Source of the DNA: Halomonas sp. MCCC 1A13316
GTDB lineage: Bacteria; Pseudomonadota; Gammaproteobacteria; Pseudomonadales; Halomonadaceae
Length of the DNA stretch: 64,000 nt
Assembly: GCF_014931605.1 (NCBI RefSeq)
Contig: NZ_CP053382.1
Span: forward strand, 3,100,001-3,164,000
Direction: 5' to 3'
Position numbers and translations under genes: made by a program. The notes under the pieces were generated by a model. It was not told the DNA's origin. It worked only from the letters and a program-made list of their open reading frames with translations, and searched no databases. Positions 35,857 through 44,704 of the stretch are shown here, one piece after another. Each line of letters opens with the position of its first letter. Positions within the stretch are counted from its first letter, which is position 1.

Positions 35857-37815
35857 ATGTCGCCGATGCTCCCCTTGAGGCAGTGCCTGCGGCGCTGCCG
35901 CTTCCTGGTCGCCACTTCCCTTTTCTGCCTGCCGCTGGTCGGGCAGGCAGATGACGTCGCCATGCGCGAAGCGCTCGAAGCCGCGCGCAGTCATGAGTGG
36001 CAGCGAATCGACCAGGCCGCCATCGACGGCCACGTGCTGGAAGGCTACGTGGAGTATCACCGTCTGCGCAGCCGCCTACCCCATGCCGAACCGGGGCAGA
36101 TACTGGGCTTCATCGAGCGCCACCAGGACTCGCCCCTTGCCGACTGGATGCGCGGCCAGGCGATCAGCCGTTATGGCGCCGCCGGGCGCTACGGCAGTCT
36201 GCTGGCCGTGGCCGATGGCGAGCCAAGTGGCACGGAGCGCCAATGCAACTACTACACGGCACTGCTCGGCAGTGATCCCCAGACAGCGGCCGAAGGTGGC
36301 CGTACCCTTTGGCGCGTTGGCCGCTCTCAGCCAGACGCCTGCGACACGCTATTCGACCGTCTGCGCGCCAACGGCGAGATCAGCGAGCTGGATATCTGGG
36401 AACGCATGATGCTCGCCTGGGAACAGGGCGAGACCGGCCTGGTCAGCTACCTGGGACGGCAGCTCGGTAGCCGCTGGCAGGAAGGTCTAGAGGCCGTGGA
36501 GCAACTGCAGCGCAGCTATGCCGACATCACCCGGATCCCCACCTGTATCGGCCCCGAGTGTCTCGGCAGTGGACCGCTGTTTGCCGCCGCGATGCGTGGC
36601 TTCGTCCGTGCCGATACCGAAGCCGCCATGGAAGCGTGGCGCAAGATCGCCGCGCATCTGCCGATCGAGGAGGATCATCGCCACGCCATCGAAGAAGACC
36701 TCGCCTTCTATTCGCTGGTGCGTGACATCGAGCACAATATGGGATGGGTGGACGAGGCCCTGCCGCGAATCGGCACCGCCCGAGTGCTCGAATTGCGCAT
36801 TCGTTACGCATTGGCGAACCGTAACTGGAGCGACGTGCTTCGCTGGGTCGATCTGATGCCAGACGACGCCCGTGAAGACAGCCGCTGGCAGTACTGGAAG
36901 GCTCGCGCCCATGAACAGTTGGGCGACCAGGAACGGGCCGAGGTGGCCTATGCGCGCGCCGCTCAGGAGCGCAACTTCTTCGGTTTCGCTGCTGCCGATC
37001 GCATCGGCCGACCCTACTCCCTGAACCTGGAACGCAGCACATTCAACGACAGTTTCCGCGATCAGGTGGACCAGTGGCCAACGGTAAAGCGCACCGAGGC
37101 GCTGCTGCGCATCGGTGAGGAGGGCCTGGCCAACAGCGAATGGCTGCATGCGGCAGCCAACGCCTCGTCGCGTGAAGTCAGGGCACTGGCCGATTATGCC
37201 GCTCGCCGCGGCTGGCACGCGCGGCTGGTACAGACGACTATCGCCGCCCAGCTGTGGGATGCTCTGGACTGGCGCTTCCCGGAGGCCTACCGCGAACATT
37301 TCGTGCATTGGGGCCAGCAGACCGGAGTCGATCCATACCTGCTGATGGGCATCGCCCGCCGAGAGAGCGCCTACAACCCGGAGGCGCTGTCGCCGGCCGG
37401 TGCCCGTGGTTTGATGCAGTTGATGCCGGGCACCGCATCCCTGCTCAGCCGTCAGCTCGGCATCAACGACCCCGGCCCCTACGGAGTGCTTGATCCCGAA
37501 GTCAACATTCGCCTGGGCAGCACCTACATTCGTGACATGACCAACCGCTACCGGGGCAACCGCCTGGCTGCGGCGGCGGCCTACAATGCCGGCCCAGGCC
37601 GGGTCGATCGCTGGCTGCGCGATGCCCCTGAGGAGTTCGACCTGTTCGTCGAATCGATTCCCTTCCGCGAGACCCGCGACTACGTCCAAGCGGTACTCGC
37701 CTACCGAGTCATCTTCGAGAGCCTGGCCAACGACGGCAGCAGTGAAGGCGTGGCAATGCTCAGCCAGGCGGAGAAGACGATGCGCTACGACGCCTCCCTG
37801 CTCGCTCGCAACTAA
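35857..37815 (+). CDS. slt: Soluble lytic murein transglycosylase (Slt70-type)
   Basis: A 652-residue periplasmic enzyme; E. coli Slt70 has 645. A basic signal peptide (about 1-31, ending GQA-DD) is followed by a long alpha-helical ring domain and a C-terminal SLT domain (about 490-620). The catalytic Glu503 sits in GIARRESAYNPEA, followed by GARGLMQLMPGTA and the AAAAYNAGPGRV motif. It cleaves peptidoglycan glycosidic bonds during wall recycling. It appears monocistronic on the plus strand. Confidence 0.95.
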   Translation: MSPMLPLRQCLRRCRFLVATSLFCLPLVGQADDVAMREALEAARSHEWQRIDQAAIDGHVLEGYVEYHRLRSRLPHAEPGQILGFIERHQDSPLADWMRGQAISRYGAAGRYGSLLAVADGEPSGTERQCNYYTALLGSDPQTAAEGGRTLWRVGRSQPDACDTLFDRLRANGEISELDIWERMMLAWEQGETGLVSYLGRQLGSRWQEGLEAVEQLQRSYADITRIPTCIGPECLGSGPLFAAAMRGFVRADTEAAMEAWRKIAAHLPIEEDHRHAIEEDLAFYSLVRDIEHNMGWVDEALPRIGTARVLELRIRYALANRNWSDVLRWVDLMPDDAREDSRWQYWKARAHEQLGDQERAEVAYARAAQERNFFGFAAADRIGRPYSLNLERSTFNDSFRDQVDQWPTVKRTEALLRIGEEGLANSEWLHAAANASSREVRALADYAARRGWHARLVQTTIAAQLWDALDWRFPEAYREHFVHWGQQTGVDPYLLMGIARRESAYNPEALSPAGARGLMQLMPGTASLLSRQLGINDPGPYGVLDPEVNIRLGSTYIRDMTNRYRGNRLAAAAAYNAGPGRVDRWLRDAPEEFDLFVESIPFRETRDYVQAVLAYRVIFESLANDGSSEGVAMLSQAEKTMRYDASLLARN

Positions 37816-37829
37816 ATAGTCCTTTTTTG

Positions 37830-38471
37830 TCAGGCTGGCTGACGTTCCAGCGCCAGCCTGACGCCGAACAGGATCAGCACCGCGCCGGTCACACCGTTCA
37901 GCGCGCGGGCGAAGAGCCGACTGGCCAGCCAGCGCCCCGCGCTACCCACCATGAGCACGATGGCAATCTGCCACAGGTTGGCAATCACGAAGTGCACCCC
38001 GGCAAGCCATAGCGACTTGAGCAGCGCCGGGTCGGTCGGCGCGATGAACTGGGGCAGAAAGGCCATGTAGAAGACCACTGTCTTGGGATTGAGCACATTG
38101 GAGAGCAACCCTTCTCGCAGCGGCTTCCAGGCCGGTACGGATTGGCGCTCTCCCTGTATCGCTTGTACTGGCAGACCGCTACCGCGTCGCGCGGCGACCA
38201 AGCCATTGATGCCCAGCCATATCAGATAGGCTGCTCCCGCCAGCTTGAGCGCACTGAAGGCCCAGGCCGACTGCAGCAAGACCAGCGAAATACCCAGCGC
38301 CGAGATGGTGGCATGCACGAACAGACCGCAGCAGATCGCCAGGCTGGTGAGTACACCATCGCGTACCCCTCCGCGAGCGGTGTTGCGAATGACCAGCAAG
38401 GTATCGACCCCCGGACTCATCGAAAGCAGGGTAATGGCGATCATAAATGGCCAGAATTGTGCGTCCGGCAT
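37830..38471 (-). CDS. LysE/RhtB family amino-acid exporter
   Basis: A 213-residue inner-membrane protein with about six helices. The family hallmarks are SPGVDTLLVIRNTARGG (the PGP-like loop with Gly-rich turn), GAAYLIWLGINGL and LSNVLNPKTVVFYMAFLPQF. Members export lysine, threonine, homoserine lactone or related amino acids. The start at 38471 (MPDAQFW) is preceded by a GGAG site. It converges on slt with only 14 nt between the stops. Confidence 0.9.
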   Translation of the reverse strand: MPDAQFWPFMIAITLLSMSPGVDTLLVIRNTARGGVRDGVLTSLAICCGLFVHATISALGISLVLLQSAWAFSALKLAGAAYLIWLGINGLVAARRGSGLPVQAIQGERQSVPAWKPLREGLLSNVLNPKTVVFYMAFLPQFIAPTDPALLKSLWLAGVHFVIANLWQIAIVLMVGSAGRWLASRLFARALNGVTGAVLILFGVRLALERQPA

Positions 38472-38804
38472 GGCAAGGCTCCGGTTAGGTAGGACATGAG
38501 CTTGAGGACCCGACGAGCAAGGTAGCCGAGGGTGGTCAGGGCTGGCTGCGGGTAGCACAAAGTATGGCTAATTTAAGGCAACGGATTCGCTGGACGCTCG
38601 GAATTTTTCTATCTACAGTGGATTGAGCGGATGGCATGGGTGAAGTGTGCGTCCGCTGCGTTGGCCTGCAAGTGGAAAGTCGTCCTGTCGTATGTCGAAA
38701 ACTCGATAGACCCGAAGCGCACTTTTCGTTTCCTGCCCTCGCACTTCGGGCCCGGCATTGCCGAGTGCCCAGCACGATCAATCTGTAAGTAAGGAAAATG
38801 GACA
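38472..38804 (+). other. 333-nt gap: promoter and long 5' leader of the cold-shock gene
   Basis: No gene is supported here; minus-strand ORFs in it are shadows. The last part carries a 10-bp near-perfect inverted repeat CCCGAAGCGC (38711-38720) and GCACTTCGGG (38741-38750) that would fold the leader upstream of the AAGGA site of the cold-shock gene. Long structured leaders are known for cspA-type genes; thermosensing here is inference. The first part also serves the divergent LysE promoter. Confidence 0.4.
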
Positions 38805-39011
38805 ATGGCAACTGGCACTGTCAAGTGGTTCAACGATACCAAGGGCTACGGCTTCATCTCTCCGGACGACGGCGGTGATGACCTGTTCGCGCACTTCTCC
38901 GAGATTCAGGCTGAAGGTTTCAAGACCCTGCAGGACGGTCAAAAAGTGACCTTCGAAGTAACCCAGGGCAAGAAAGGCCTTCAGGCCTCCAACATCCGGC
39001 TCGCCAACTGA
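38805..39011 (+). CDS. Cold-shock domain protein (CspA family)
   Basis: A 68-residue single cold-shock domain. RNP1 is KGYGFI (within [11 protein letters not shown]) and RNP2 is DLFAHF, with the start TGTVKWFN diagnostic. It binds single-stranded nucleic acid as an RNA chaperone and transcription antiterminator. The Shine-Dalgarno AAGGA is 9 nt before the ATG. A strong intrinsic terminator follows 59 nt past the stop, so it is monocistronic. Which CspA paralogue it is cannot be said. Confidence 0.96.
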   Translation: MATGTVKWFNDTKGYGFISPDDGGDDLFAHFSEIQAEGFKTLQDGQKVTFEVTQGKKGLQASNIRLAN

Positions 39012-39070
39012 GGTAACGCCTCGGCAGGCCCGGCGCCTGGCTGTCTTAAGATAGACCGGCAGTCAGACGA

Positions 39071-39099
39071 AAGGTCCACTCCAAGGAGTGGACCTTTTT
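39071..39099 (+). terminator. Intrinsic terminator of the cold-shock gene
   Basis: A 10-bp stem (39071-39080 with 39087-39096) is followed by more T on the plus strand, giving five T in a row (39095-39099). It lies 60 nt after the stop and before the convergent acidic lipoprotein gene. Confidence 0.85.
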
Positions 39100-39136
39100 C
39101 ATACCCGCCTTGCCAAACCCAGTTCGGTATGCGAAC

Positions 39137-39967
39137 TCAGCCCTCAGGAGCGGGGTCGGCCTGGGAACGGCTCTCGGGCTGGGACGTGGCCTCTGTGTTT
39201 GACTCGGCTTCAGGATCGGGGGCGGCCTGGGAGCGGCTCTCGGGCTGGGACGGTACCTCAGCGTTTGGCTCGGCTTCCGGCTCGGGCTCGATCTTCGGGA
39301 GATCGCGTCCAGGCTCGCTTCTCTCCGCCTCTTCGAACTGTTCGTCGAGTTCACGCCTCGCCTCTTCAAACTGTCGCTCGCTCTCTTCGAGCCAGGCGTC
39401 GACGTCCGACTGCGTGATTTCTCCGCTTCGCTCCGCCTCGCGCTCGATGGCAGAAGAAGCGCCATCCTCCTCCATGGGCTCGAGTGACGGCTCGGGATCG
39501 CTGTCCCCCTGCATGGGCTCCAGGGTGGGATTGCTGCGTTCCACTTCCTCGAACTGCTGTTCGATCTCGCGCTGCGCTTCCTCGAAGCGACGCTCGGTAT
39601 CCTCGATGATCGCATCTACATCGGAACGGGTAGCCTCACCTGGGAGCGCGCTGCCCTCTTCCAGCGCATCGACCGGGGATTCGCCCAGCGTTTCACTGTC
39701 GGCGTCGATTTCCTCGTTCTCTCCAGTTGATGCTTCCTCTTCCGATTCGGCGGGCATCGACTCGCCCTCGGCCGATTCCTCTGGCTCCTCCGCAGGAGGC
39801 GGGGCCGATGGCTCCTCTTCGGGAGGCTCGCTCGCTGGTGCCGTCTCGGCTGCGGGCTCGTTGTCCTGGGCTGGCGCGGCCGGCTCATCGCCGTCGTCGC
39901 CGCAGCCTGCCAGCATCAAGGCAAGGGTCAAGGCCGCAGCGGCCGGAATCCAGGGTGTCTTGGCCAT
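39137..39967 (-). CDS. Acidic Glu/Pro-rich lipoprotein with internal repeats
   Basis: A 276-residue secreted protein I do not recognise. The signal peptide ends in a lipobox LMLAGC-GDDGD near residue 23; Asp after Cys+2 would favour retention at the inner membrane by the E. coli rule, though this rule need not hold here. The body is very acidic. It has a helical motif duplicated at about 120-150 and 195-225 (SDVDAIIEDTERRFEEAQRE against SDVDAWLEESERQFEEARRE), then a C-terminal pair of near-identical PSQPESRSQA-type repeats. A low-complexity Pro/Glu linker joins them. Start ATG 39967, with GGGAGAA upstream. Confidence 0.75.
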   Translation of the reverse strand: MAKTPWIPAAAALTLALMLAGCGDDGDEPAAPAQDNEPAAETAPASEPPEEEPSAPPPAEEPEESAEGESMPAESEEEASTGENEEIDADSETLGESPVDALEEGSALPGEATRSDVDAIIEDTERRFEEAQREIEQQFEEVERSNPTLEPMQGDSDPEPSLEPMEEDGASSAIEREAERSGEITQSDVDAWLEESERQFEEARRELDEQFEEAERSEPGRDLPKIEPEPEAEPNAEVPSQPESRSQAAPDPEAESNTEATSQPESRSQADPAPEG

Positions 39968-40100
39968 CGGTTTTTCTCCCATCCGTATGAGACCCGCAAA
40001 GGGGCACTATTCCAGCAGAGCCCGACGAACGCTGCAAGCCGCCGGCTCCTGCGCCTCCTAAGGGTTGGACAGCAGCGAGCGAGAACGATCCGCTCGCGTC

Positions 40101-42008
40101 TCAATCCAGCGCGGCCAGAGGCAACGGGCAGTCAAGCGACCAAGCCACGGCCTGCAGCAGTTCAGCTTCGCGTGGATAGATCCGACCGTCATGGGAGACG
40201 CAGCTCGCCATGGCATCGATCAGCCTGACCCGCTCGTCATCGCCCAGCTGACGGCAACGATCCAGAGCCCAGTCGAGCTCCTGAGGCGTTGCTGGCTGAG
40301 GCAGCCACATCATGCTCAGGCCCAGCGTATCGGCCGCTTCGCGGAATGCTTCCGCAGCCCGCGCCTCTTCATCGCTACCCGCCAGCGCCAGACTCGACAA
40401 CAGGCGTGCCACTGCATCCTCGATCCGTACCAGCGCTTGTCTACGCCCTCGATGATACGTCGCTCCTTCGCTGCCGACGACGACCAGGCGATGCAAGGCC
40501 CACTGCAGGGCACCGGGTTCGTGCTCGGCAGCCATCAGTCGCTCGAGGCAATCGCGAAAGTGCGCGTACTGGGTCACCGAAAGCTGCCGCAACAAGGGCA
40601 GGCACAGCTCGATCAACGCCAATCGCTGACCCGGCCGCACCTCGGAGAGCGGCTTTTCGAGGCGCTCCAGCTCCGCCAGCACATCCGGCAGGGCGGCTTC
40701 GATCAGGACCTCGCGCTGGCGAGCTCGGCTGGTCGGTTCGGCTCCCATGAGTATGCCGTAGATCACGGCACGGGCCGCATAAGGCTCGTGAGCGGCCTCG
40801 AGCAGCACGGGATCGATGCTGGCCAGCGCTCCTCGCGCCTGCTCCACGTCCTGCTCGCGTGGGTTGCCTATCCGCTGTGCCAGCGTCGCAGCGGGCGGCA
40901 TGAGCATGGCATCGTCCAGAACGGTCGCCCGGGCCGGCCTTGATTGTGCTCGCTCATCGCCCGAGCCAGTTGCGGCAGCGGTCTCTCGCGTGGCGTTCGG
41001 CTCGGGCAGGCTGCCGTCCCATTCCGGCTCGAGGCGCCGAATGCGGGTCGGCAGCGGCGGATGAGTGGCGGTGAGCCCACGCAGACCCGCCAGGCCACGG
41101 CTGAAATAGAGGTGACTGAACTCCTCGGCGCGAGTCGCACGCAGCTCGGAGCCCTGCGCTGCGACGCGCTTCAAGGCATCGGCCAGACCGGCTGGGTTGC
41201 GGGTGTACTGTACTGCGCTGGCATCTGCCAGGAACTCGCGCTGGCGGCTCACCGCCGCCTTGATCAGGTTGCCGCACAGGGTGCCGACGAAACCCACCAG
41301 CATCAGCGCAAGCCCGGCACCCAACAGCACCGCATGGCCGTTGCCTCGGCGAGAGCCACGCACCACCCGGCGGGTCGCCATGCCCCTCAGCAGCATGCGA
41401 CCGACGAGGCCGTTCACCAGGATGCCGTACAGCAGGGCGATCAAGCGCATGTTGAGGCGCATGTCGCCATGCAGGACATGACTGAACTCGTGGGCGACCA
41501 CGCCCTGCAATTCACTGCGCGCAAGAGTCTGGATGGCACCCTGGGTCACGCCGATAACCGCATCCTGGGGCGTGTGGCCTGCGGCGAAGGCGTTGATGCC
41601 GGGCTCGTCGAGCAGGTAGACCGTCGGCACCGGCAGCCCTGCGGCAATGGCCATCTCCTCGACCACGTTCAGCAGGCGACGCTCATCGGCATTGCGCGTA
41701 TCGCCATTGATGGGTCGGCCTCCCAGCGCCTCCGCTACCGCGGCCCCACCGGCGCGAAGCTGCAGGTGACGGACCAGGCTGCCGCTGCCGACTACCAACA
41801 GTACGCCCAGGGCGACGCTGCCGAGCAGTAGCGGATCGAGCACCCGGGCCAGCGGATCGGCGGCCGACTGACCACCATCGAGCAGCACCATGGCCAGCGC
41901 CACCACCGCAACGGCCGCAGCCATCATGCCCGCCACTGCCACAATCAACAGCAGGACCAGCCAGATGGTGAGGCGTCTTGCGCGCTCCTGGGCACCGAAG
42001 AAATCCAT
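40101..42008 (-). CDS. M48 family zinc metalloprotease with large C-terminal domain
   Basis: A 635-residue membrane protease. Two hydrophobic segments (about 14-44 and 59-76) are followed by the HExxH zinc motif HEFSH at 173-177, two further membrane segments, and Glu258 in REFLADASAVQYT as the likely third ligand, as in HtpX. Residues beyond about 330 form an extra domain of about 300 residues with Ala/Leu-rich helices, absent from HtpX. It is 11 nt downstream of lemA. Such LemA-M48 pairs are frequent in proteobacteria; an envelope quality-control role is likely, but the target is unknown. Confidence 0.88.
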   Translation of the reverse strand: MDFFGAQERARRLTIWLVLLLIVAVAGMMAAAVAVVALAMVLLDGGQSAADPLARVLDPLLLGSVALGVLLVVGSGSLVRHLQLRAGGAAVAEALGGRPINGDTRNADERRLLNVVEEMAIAAGLPVPTVYLLDEPGINAFAAGHTPQDAVIGVTQGAIQTLARSELQGVVAHEFSHVLHGDMRLNMRLIALLYGILVNGLVGRMLLRGMATRRVVRGSRRGNGHAVLLGAGLALMLVGFVGTLCGNLIKAAVSRQREFLADASAVQYTRNPAGLADALKRVAAQGSELRATRAEEFSHLYFSRGLAGLRGLTATHPPLPTRIRRLEPEWDGSLPEPNATRETAAATGSGDERAQSRPARATVLDDAMLMPPAATLAQRIGNPREQDVEQARGALASIDPVLLEAAHEPYAARAVIYGILMGAEPTSRARQREVLIEAALPDVLAELERLEKPLSEVRPGQRLALIELCLPLLRQLSVTQYAHFRDCLERLMAAEHEPGALQWALHRLVVVGSEGATYHRGRRQALVRIEDAVARLLSSLALAGSDEEARAAEAFREAADTLGLSMMWLPQPATPQELDWALDRCRQLGDDERVRLIDAMASCVSHDGRIYPREAELLQAVAWSLDCPLPLAALD

Positions 42009-42019
42009 GGCCGTATGCG

Positions 42020-42616
42020 TCAGAAGCGAACGCTGGGCGCGGCCTGGATCTCGGCGCTATCGTCGAACTCCAGCAGCGCCGCATCTTCGCTGTGACCCAG
42101 CGGCCCCGCCAGCAGCACCGGCGGGAAGCTCTGCTTGTAGGTGTTGTACTGCATGACCGCGTCGTTGAAGGCCTGGCGGGCGAAGGCGACACGATTTTCG
42201 GTGCTGGTGAGGGTCTCGGAGAGCTGGTGCATGTTGTCGGAGGCCTTGAGGTCCGGATAGGCCTCCATCACTACGTTGAGCCGCCCCAGGGCGGCCCCCA
42301 GTGCACCCTCGGCACCAGCCAGTTCGGCCATGGCGCCGGGATCGCCCGGCCTGGCGGCGGCCGACTTCAGCCCGGCCAGGGCGGCGTTGCGCGCCTCGGT
42401 CACTGCAGTCAGTGTGTCGCGCTCGTGAGCCATGTAGGCCTTGGCGGTTTCCACCAGGTTGGGGATCAGGTCATAGCGTCGCTTCAGCTGCACCTCGATC
42501 TGGGCGAAAGCATTCTGGTAACGGTTCTTCAAGGCCACCAAGCGGTTGTAGATGCTGACGCCGTAGACCACCAGCAGGGCCAGCACTACCAGTAGCACGA
42601 TTGTCGTGACTTGCAT
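42020..42616 (-). CDS. lemA: LemA family protein
   Basis: A 198-residue membrane protein with one N-terminal helix (TIVLLVVLALLVVYGVSIYN) and the family core VALKNRYQNAFAQIEVQLKRRYDLIPNLVETAKAYM, then RGxLxxLNVVMEAYPDLKAS. LemA proteins are widespread with unclear molecular roles; they often accompany an M48 protease, as here. It is the first gene of the pair and is divergent from the antiporter gene 42722-44320. Confidence 0.93.
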   Translation of the reverse strand: MQVTTIVLLVVLALLVVYGVSIYNRLVALKNRYQNAFAQIEVQLKRRYDLIPNLVETAKAYMAHERDTLTAVTEARNAALAGLKSAAARPGDPGAMAELAGAEGALGAALGRLNVVMEAYPDLKASDNMHQLSETLTSTENRVAFARQAFNDAVMQYNTYKQSFPPVLLAGPLGHSEDAALLEFDDSAEIQAAPSVRF

Positions 42617-42721
42617 GTTATCTCCTCGAAGCGGGCCCTTGGCGATGACGCCGCCAGTGCCATTTGCGCAGCAAACTTTTACACTCAGCTCTCGAATACA
42701 TTATCAGAACATTGGGGATAG

Positions 42722-44320
42722 ATGATCGACGCCGCTTTCATCATTGCCGCCTGCCTCGGTGGCGTGACGGCCCTGGCCATACGCCTGCCGCCACTCGTCG
42801 GATTCCTGGCGGCCGGCTTCGCCCTCAACATGCTGGGCTATGAGTCGACGCCGCTGCTTACCACGATCGCGGAGGTCGGCGTGACGCTGCTGTTATTCAG
42901 CATCGGGTTGAAGCTCAACGTTCGCCACCTGCTCAAGGGCGAGGTATGGGGCAGCGCATCGTTGCACATGATAGGGTCCAGCCTGCTCTTCCTGCTCGTT
43001 CTCGGCGCGCTCAAGTGGCTGGGACTGGAACAACTGGGGAACACTGGCTGGTCCACCCTGCTGCTGCTGGGCTTCGCCCTCTCCTTTTCCAGCACGGTCT
43101 TCGTGGTCAAGGTTCTCGAAAAACGCAGCGAGACCCAGTCGGCTCATGGCCGCCTGGCGCTCGGGGTGCTGATCATGCAGGACGTCTTCGCCGTCATTTT
43201 CATTTCGACCTCGTCCGGCGAACTGCCAAGCCCCTGGGCTCTTGGACTGGTACTGCTGAAACCTCTGGCGCCGCTGCTACGTCAGACACTGGATCGCTTC
43301 GGACACGGCGAGATGCAGATGCTGTTCGGCATGTTCCTGGCCCTGGTGCTGGGTTACGGCCTGTTCGAACTGGTCGGCCTCAAGGGCGACCTCGGCGCTC
43401 TGGTCATCGGCCTGCTGCTGGCGCCGCATCCCGCCGCCGGCAACCTCTCCCGTTCCATGTTCAACCTGAAGGAGTTGCTGCTTGTGGGCTTCTTCCTGAG
43501 CATCGGCTTCACCAGTACGCCGACTTGGGAGATGCTGGGCCTGGCCATGCTGCTGGTACTTGTATTACCGCTCAAGAGCCTGCTCTACCAAGTGGTTTTC
43601 ATGGCGTTCCCGATGCGGCACCGGACCTCGCTGCTGGCCACCCTGACGCTCACCAACTATTCCGAGTTCGGCCTGATCGTAGGCGCCCTGGCGGTCGCCA
43701 CGGGCTGGCTGGCACAGGAGTGGCTGGTCGTGCTGTCACTGGCGGTAGCCCTGAGCTTCGCTTTTTCCGCCGTGCTCAATACCGTCAGCGAGAGCGCCTA
43801 CCGTCGTCTGGAGGCGCTGCTTCCCGCCAGGCAGGAACAGGCGCTGTCGACCCGTGAACGACCGATCGAAATCGGCGACGCCCAGGCGGTGGTACTTGGC
43901 ATGGGGCGGATCGGACGCAGCGTCTATCGGCGACTGCGCAAGCAGTATGGCCTGAGGGTACTGGGCATCGACAGCAATCCAAAGACCGTCACCGACCTTG
44001 GCGAGCGCGGTTTCAATCTGCTCGAAGGAGATGCGCTGGATTCGGATTTCTGGGATAAGTTGCTGATGTCGGACGACGTGCAAATGGTCATCCTGGCCAT
44101 GCCACACCATTCGGGGAACCTCTTCGCGCTGCAACAGCTGCGCAACCGTCAGTTCCCTGGTCGCATCACTGCAGTCGTCGAATATCCCGAAGAGATCGAA
44201 CCGATACGCGAACTGGGGGCCAATGCAGTCTTCCATGTCTATGACGAGGCGGGGAGAGCCTTGGCAGACAGCGCTGCCGAAACCGCAGGAGTCGCGCCCG
44301 TGGCGCAGCAGATGGGCTGA
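42722..44320 (+). CDS. Kef-type monovalent cation:proton antiporter with RCK domain
   Basis: A 532-residue CPA2 antiporter. Residues 1-375 form about 12-13 helices of the Na+/H+ exchanger fold (SFSSTVFVVKVLE and LTNYSEFGLIVGAL regions). A TrkA-N/RCK domain follows, with VVLGMGRIGRSVYRRL as nucleotide-binding loop near residue 390. K+ efflux systems KefB/KefC and YbaL have the same plan; the regulatory glutathione-binding residues were not checked, so a specific symbol is not given. The start ATG 42722 has no obvious Shine-Dalgarno other than GGGGATAG. Confidence 0.9.
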   Translation: MIDAAFIIAACLGGVTALAIRLPPLVGFLAAGFALNMLGYESTPLLTTIAEVGVTLLLFSIGLKLNVRHLLKGEVWGSASLHMIGSSLLFLLVLGALKWLGLEQLGNTGWSTLLLLGFALSFSSTVFVVKVLEKRSETQSAHGRLALGVLIMQDVFAVIFISTSSGELPSPWALGLVLLKPLAPLLRQTLDRFGHGEMQMLFGMFLALVLGYGLFELVGLKGDLGALVIGLLLAPHPAAGNLSRSMFNLKELLLVGFFLSIGFTSTPTWEMLGLAMLLVLVLPLKSLLYQVVFMAFPMRHRTSLLATLTLTNYSEFGLIVGALAVATGWLAQEWLVVLSLAVALSFAFSAVLNTVSESAYRRLEALLPARQEQALSTRERPIEIGDAQAVVLGMGRIGRSVYRRLRKQYGLRVLGIDSNPKTVTDLGERGFNLLEGDALDSDFWDKLLMSDDVQMVILAMPHHSGNLFALQQLRNRQFPGRITAVVEYPEEIEPIRELGANAVFHVYDEAGRALADSAAETAGVAPVAQQMG

Positions 44321-44350
44321 GACGAGCCCCATTCAGACGAGAGAGCGCAT

Positions 44351-44638
44351 ATGCAGGACTTCTTCACCTGGCTGGGTCGCACCCTGGGCGAGATCATTCG
44401 CTTCGTGGTCGACCTGCTGGTTAACTTCTTTCAGAACCTGGGCGCTTCCGCCCGTGGCTTTTTCGATGGCCTGGCAACGTCGCTGGGTATCTCCCCCTCG
44501 CTGGTCAGCCTGGCGGTACTGCTGCTCGGCCTGTGGCTGCTCTACCTCGCGCTGCGCGCCCTGCTGCGCCGACGCCTCTTCGCCACCCTGATCTGGGCGT
44601 TGCTGGGGGTGACGGTGCTGAGCTGGCTCATCTACTAA
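44351..44638 (+). CDS. Small membrane protein, 95 aa
   Basis: A 95-residue protein with an amphipathic N-terminal part (FFTWLGRTLGEIIRFVVDLL), then two membrane helices at about 50-68 and 76-94 split by a basic stretch RALLRRRLF. I recognise no named family. It lies 30 nt downstream of the antiporter on the same strand and is followed by a terminator, so it is probably cotranscribed and might be a small accessory subunit. That role is inference. Confidence 0.6.
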   Translation: MQDFFTWLGRTLGEIIRFVVDLLVNFFQNLGASARGFFDGLATSLGISPSLVSLAVLLLGLWLLYLALRALLRRRLFATLIWALLGVTVLSWLIY

Positions 44639-44653
44639 CCCCAACCTGAAACA

Positions 44654-44678
44654 AAGTGCCGCCCCTGGGGCGGCACTT
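44654..44678. terminator. Intrinsic hairpin between small membrane gene and pepN
   Basis: An 11-bp stem (44654-44664 with 44668-44678, CTG loop) lies between two convergent stop codons. On the minus strand it is followed by TGTTTC, a modest U-tract for pepN; on the plus strand by ATGGTTACC. Confidence 0.7.
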
Positions 44679-44704
44679 ATGGTTACCAAGAAATTACCCT
44701 TTAC

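Noticed and set aside
37829..37862. Inverted repeat GTCAGGCTGGC/GCCAGCCTGAC as a terminator between slt and the LysE gene
   Set aside because: On the minus strand it is followed by A, not T, and it overlaps the final codons of the LysE gene; on the plus strand no T-run follows it.
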